DNA of 10,554 nucleotides from an uncultured beta proteobacterium (GTDB lineage Bacteria > Pseudomonadota > Gammaproteobacteria > Burkholderiales > Rhodocyclaceae): assembly GCA_903910495.1 (NCBI GenBank), contig CAIVZW010000795.1, forward strand, positions 1 to 10,554. Direction: 5' to 3'. How positions within the stretch are numbered: position 1 is the first letter of the stretch; every line of letters starts with the position of its first letter. Below the pieces are notes generated by a model, which made no database searches, was not told the DNA's origin, and was given only the letters and a program-made list of their open reading frames with translations. The translations under genes and the position numbers were made by a program. This document shows, one piece after another, positions 6,993 through 10,554 of the stretch.

Positions 6993-9900
6993 TCAACTCA
7001 GTTGTGCGTGCAGAGCCTGGATCGAATAGACCACCAGCTCTCCGCGGTTCTTTATACCTTCGGCCGCTGCTTCAGCGCCCCATATCGTCGTGTACATCGT
7101 CACTCTTGCTGCCAGCCCGGAGGTGCGGATTGAACGGGAGTCGTTGATGGCCGTACGTTTTTCGTCCACCGTGTTGATGATCAGCGATATTTCCTTGTTC
7201 TTGATCATATCGACGATGTGCGGACGACCTTCGGTAACCTTGTTGACCACGGCAACGGGAATATCTGCCCCGAAAATCGTCGTCGCCGTACCCCGCGTGG
7301 CGAGGATGCTGAACCCGGCTTCGTGCAGGTCGCGGGCAATTTCTACAACCTTGCTCTTGTCAGAATCCTTGACGCTGATGAAAACCTTGCCTGATGCGGG
7401 AAGTTTCACGCTGGCCGCCATCTGACTCTTGACGAAGGCCTCCTCAAAGCTCATGCCGACACCCATCACCTCGCCGGTCGACTTCATTTCCGGCCCGAGA
7501 ATCGTATCCACACCCGGGAACTTGTTGAACGGGAAGACCGCTTCCTTGACCGAGAAATACGGCGGAATGATTTCCCTGGTCACCCCCTGGCTGGCCAGCG
7601 ACTGACCGGCCATGCAGCGCGCGGCAATTTTCGCCAGCTGCAATCCGGTGGCTTTGGACACGAAAGGCACGGTACGTGAAGCGCGTGGATTCACTTCCAG
7701 CACATAAACCACGTCGTTCTGGATGGCAAACTGCACGTTCATCAGCCCGCAAACGTTCAGCCCTCTGGCCATCAGCCTGGTCTGCCGGCGCAGTTCATCC
7801 TGAACCTCAAGCGACAGTGAATACGGTGGCAGTGAACAGGCCGAGTCGCCTGAATGCACGCCCGCCTGCTCGATGTGCTCCATGACGCCGCCGATGATCA
7901 CTTCCTCGCCATCGGACAACGCATCAACGTCGACTTCAATGGCATCGTTGAGGAAGCGATCGAGCAACACCGGCGAGTCATTCGAGACCTTCACCGCTTC
8001 GCGCATGTAACGCTCGAGGTCGCGCGGCTCATGGACGATTTCCATGGCTCGACCTCCCAGCACATACGACGGACGAACGACCAGCGGGTAACCGATTTCC
8101 TCGGCCAGACGCAAGGCATCGGGTTCCGTACGTGCAGTACGATTGGCCGGCTGCCTGAGACCAAGATCATGCAGCAGCTTCTGGAAACGTTCGCGGTCTT
8201 CCGCCGCGTCTATCATGTCCGGACTGGTGCCGATAATCGGCACGCCGTTGGCTTCGAGGTCACGTGCCAGTTTGAGCGGAGTCTGGCCGCCGAACTGCAC
8301 GATAACCCCGACCGGCTTTTCGATGGCGACGATTTCGAGCACGTCTTCGAGCGTCAGCGGCTCGAAATAGAGGCGGTCCGACGTGTCGTAGTCGGTCGAC
8401 ACCGTCTCCGGATTACAATTGACCATGATCGTTTCATAGCCGTCCTCACGCAGCGCCAACGCCGCATGAACGCAACAGTAGTCGAATTCGATGCCCTGTC
8501 CGATGCGGTTGGGGCCGCCGCCGAGCACCATGATCTTTTTCCGCTCGCTCGGCTTCGACTCGCACTCATCCTCATAGGTCGAGTACATGTAGGCGGTACT
8601 GGTCGAGAACTCCGCAGCACAGGTATCAACGCGCTTATAGACAGGACGGACACCCATGGCGTGCCGGCGTGCGCGCACCTCGGCTTCGCTCGATTTCATC
8701 AGCTTGGCCAGACGACGATCGGAGAAACCCTTGCGCTTGAGTGCCCGCATCGTTTCTGCATCGAGTTCGTCGATTGACATGTCGTCGAGTTTCATCTCGA
8801 CACGGACGATATCCTCGATCTGGGCAAGGAACCAGGGGTCGATGTGTGTCAGGGTATGTACTTCATCGAGCGTAAAACCATTCTCGAAGGCATCGCCGAC
8901 ATACCAGATGCGTTCAGGCCCAGGCTCACCGAGTTCTTTCTCCAACTCCTCGCGGTCTGTGGTGCGCTGGTTCATCCCATCGACACCCACTTCAAGGCCG
9001 CGCAGTGCCTTCTGGAAGGATTCCTGGAAGGTGCGCCCGATGGCCATGACTTCGCCGACCGACTTCATCTGCGTGGTCAGGTGCGAATCGGCGGTCGGGA
9101 ATTTCTCGAAGGCGAAGCGCGGCACCTTGGTGACGACATAATCGATCGACGGCTCAAAAGATGCCGGGGTCTTGCCACCGGTGATGTCGTTGGCCAATTC
9201 ATCAAGCGTGTAACCCACGGCCAGCTTGGCCGCTACCTTGGCAATCGGGAAACCGGTGGCCTTCGAGGCCAGTGCCGATGAACGCGAAACGCGCGGGTTC
9301 ATCTCGATGACGATCATGTGGCCGTCAGTCGGACAGATGGCGAACTGTACGTTGGAACCGCCGGTATCGACGCCGATCTCGCGCAGCACCGCCACCGAGG
9401 CGTCGCGCATGATCTGGTATTCCTTGTCGGTCAGCGTCTGCGCCGGGGCAACGGTAATCGAGTCGCCGGTATGCACGCCCATCGGATCGAGGTTCTCGAT
9501 CGAGCAGACGATGATGCAGTTGTCCTTCTTGTCGCGGACCACCTCCATCTCGAATTCTTTCCAGCCGATCAGCGATTCTTCGATCAGCAACTCGTGCGTC
9601 GGGCTAGCTTCGAGACCGCGCTTGCAGATTTCGACAAATTCTTCCTGGTTGTAGGCGATGCCGCCGCCCGACCCGCCCATCGTAAACGACGGACGGATGA
9701 TCACCGGAAAACCGATCATCGCCTGCACCTGCTGTGCTTCCTCCATCGAATGCGCCACGGCGGAACGCGCCGAACCGAGGCCAATGCGGGTCATTGCCGC
9801 CTTGAACTTCTCGCGGTCCTCGGCCATATCGATGGCCTCTTTCGATGCACCGATCATCTCGACGCCAAATTTCTCAAGCACGCCGTGATGGGCCAGATCG

Positions 9901-10199
9901 AGCGCACAATTAAGCGCCGTCTGTCCGCCCATGGTCGGCAGCAGCGCGTCAGGGCGCTCCTTTTCGATGATTTTTTCGACAACCTGCCAGGTAATCGGCT
10001 CGATGTAGGTCACATCGGCCATCTCCGGATCGGTCATGATCGTTGCCGGATTGGAATTGACCAGAACAACCCGGAAACCTTCCTCGCGCAGCGCCTTGCA
10101 GGCTTGCGCACCTGAATAATCGAATTCGCAGGCCTGGCCGATAACAATCGGGCCGGCGCCGATGATGAGAATGCTTTTAAGATCTGTACGCTTAGGCAT
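6993..10199 (-). CDS. carB: Carbamoyl-phosphate synthase large subunit
   Basis: CarB makes carbamoyl phosphate from bicarbonate, two ATP and ammonia supplied by CarA, feeding pyrimidine and arginine synthesis. The 1068 residues (E. coli 1073) show the duplicated layout. The carboxyphosphate domain (1 to about 402) has [17 protein letters not shown] (14-30), R129, R169 and E299, N301, R303. The oligomerisation domain spans about 403-550. The carbamoyl-phosphate domain (about 551-930) has [17 protein letters not shown] (560-576), R709 and E835, N837, R839. The allosteric domain is about 931-1068. Residues matching the E. coli ornithine site (E777, D785, E886, T1037, T1038) and most of the UMP site (S942, K948, T968, T971, K987, N1009) are kept, so control by both effectors is likely. 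ATG at 10199 overlaps the carA stop by eight bases, with GGGGA about ten bases upstream, indicating translational coupling. Confidence 0.99.
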   Translation of the reverse strand: MPKRTDLKSILIIGAGPIVIGQACEFDYSGAQACKALREEGFRVVLVNSNPATIMTDPEMADVTYIEPITWQVVEKIIEKERPDALLPTMGGQTALNCALDLAHHGVLEKFGVEMIGASKEAIDMAEDREKFKAAMTRIGLGSARSAVAHSMEEAQQVQAMIGFPVIIRPSFTMGGSGGGIAYNQEEFVEICKRGLEASPTHELLIEESLIGWKEFEMEVVRDKKDNCIIVCSIENLDPMGVHTGDSITVAPAQTLTDKEYQIMRDASVAVLREIGVDTGGSNVQFAICPTDGHMIVIEMNPRVSRSSALASKATGFPIAKVAAKLAVGYTLDELANDITGGKTPASFEPSIDYVVTKVPRFAFEKFPTADSHLTTQMKSVGEVMAIGRTFQESFQKALRGLEVGVDGMNQRTTDREELEKELGEPGPERIWYVGDAFENGFTLDEVHTLTHIDPWFLAQIEDIVRVEMKLDDMSIDELDAETMRALKRKGFSDRRLAKLMKSSEAEVRARRHAMGVRPVYKRVDTCAAEFSTSTAYMYSTYEDECESKPSERKKIMVLGGGPNRIGQGIEFDYCCVHAALALREDGYETIMVNCNPETVSTDYDTSDRLYFEPLTLEDVLEIVAIEKPVGVIVQFGGQTPLKLARDLEANGVPIIGTSPDMIDAAEDRERFQKLLHDLGLRQPANRTARTEPDALRLAEEIGYPLVVRPSYVLGGRAMEIVHEPRDLERYMREAVKVSNDSPVLLDRFLNDAIEVDVDALSDGEEVIIGGVMEHIEQAGVHSGDSACSLPPYSLSLEVQDELRRQTRLMARGLNVCGLMNVQFAIQNDVVYVLEVNPRASRTVPFVSKATGLQLAKIAARCMAGQSLASQGVTREIIPPYFSVKEAVFPFNKFPGVDTILGPEMKSTGEVMGVGMSFEEAFVKSQMAASVKLPASGKVFISVKDSDKSKVVEIARDLHEAGFSILATRGTATTIFGADIPVAVVNKVTEGRPHIVDMIKNKEISLIINTVDEKRTAINDSRSIRTSGLAARVTMYTTIWGAEAAAEGIKNRGELVVYSIQALHAQLS

Positions 10200-10554
10200 G
10201 GGCCACGCTTCCCCGGTTGTCTTGCATCAACTTGATGAACCGGTCGAACAAATAGGCCACGTCGTGCGGGCCGGGGCTGGCTTCCGGGTGCCCCTGAAAG
10301 GAAAAAGCCGGCACGTCGGTACGCGCCAGACCCTGCAAGGATCCATCGAACAGTGAAACGTGTGTAGTCCGCAGATTGGCCGGCAAGGACCCTGGATCAA
10401 CCGCGAACCCATGGTTCTGACTGGTAATCAGTACCTGCTGGGTGTCGAGATCCTTGACCGGGTGGTTGGCACCATGATGACCAAACTTCATCTTGATCGT
10501 CTTTGCGCCGGAAGCCAGAGCCAGTAACTGGTGACCGAGACAGATACCGTAGGT
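10192..10554 (-). CDS. carA: Carbamoyl-phosphate synthase small subunit, C-terminal part
   Basis: CarA is the glutamine amidotransferase subunit that releases ammonia and channels it to CarB. Only the last 120 codons lie in the window; the start is beyond the right edge. The visible part is most of the class I amidotransferase domain. The nucleophile elbow YGICLGHQ places the catalytic cysteine at visible residue 5, and H89 and E91 in [13 protein letters not shown] complete the triad. The cysteine-to-histidine distance of 84 residues equals that of E. coli (269 to 353). The stretch [11 protein letters not shown] is the usual family signature. The reading frame ends with TAA at 10192, inside the first codons of carB, giving the eight-base overlap typical of a tightly coupled carAB operon. 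The gene looks intact as far as it can be seen. Confidence 0.97.
   Translation of the reverse strand, partial: TYGICLGHQLLALASGAKTIKMKFGHHGANHPVKDLDTQQVLITSQNHGFAVDPGSLPANLRTTHVSLFDGSLQGLARTDVPAFSFQGHPEASPGPHDVAYLFDRFIKLMQDNRGSVAHA

Noticed and set aside
7854..8777. Long plus-strand open frame (307 codons) opposite carB
   Set aside because: It lies entirely inside the conserved carB coding sequence, has no recognisable protein features, and reflects the codon bias of the real gene on the other strand.
9318..10115. Plus-strand open frame of 265 codons opposite carB
   Set aside because: The same antisense-shadow situation; carB on the minus strand explains all sequence constraint.

Overview
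The window looks like chromosomal DNA of a betaproteobacterium, most likely from the Rhodocyclales neighbourhood (Dechloromonas, Azonexus, Propionivibrio or Accumulibacter-like). I base this on family resemblance of the proteins and on gene order, without a database search. Reading down the minus strand from right to left, the order is carA (partial), carB, greA, then yhbY on the opposite strand, then rlmE, ftsH, folP. This is a housekeeping cluster I recognise from betaproteobacteria. After folP comes a CYTH-CHAD protein and then the 5' part of an IS5-family insertion sequence that runs off the left edge.

Right part (6448-10554): carA and carB, the two subunits of carbamoyl-phosphate synthetase, overlap by 8 bases. 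greA follows 68 bases after carB, on what is probably the same transcript, with a possible leader hairpin before it. Middle (5404-6425): yhbY (+) converges with greA and diverges from rlmE, so a conserved ribosome-assembly gene pair shares a 44-base divergent gap. Centre-left (2512-5282): ftsH, with a TTG start fixed by a good ribosome-binding site, ends in a clear intrinsic terminator whose T-run lies only 13 bases before the folP ATG. folP therefore seems to depend on readthrough or an unseen promoter.

Left part (1-2326): a complete 507-residue CYTH-CHAD protein (triphosphate-tunnel domain plus polyphosphate-binding helical domain) sits where glmM is commonly found. Its 185-base upstream region holds a strong match to the PhoB-binding Pho box, suggesting phosphate-starvation control of a polyphosphate-related protein. 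An IS5-family element ends 16 bases beyond its stop codon, next to a CTAG that fits the target-site rule of that group.

Most of the window is ordinary conserved core genome, and I do not see a wholly new defence or mobile system. The observations most worth a second look are the Pho box before the CYTH-CHAD gene, the ftsH/folP terminator arrangement, and the interruption of the expected gene order after folP. No tRNA, rRNA or CRISPR was seen. No gene-free stretch exceeds 300 bases; the longest is the 185-base gap before the CYTH-CHAD gene.
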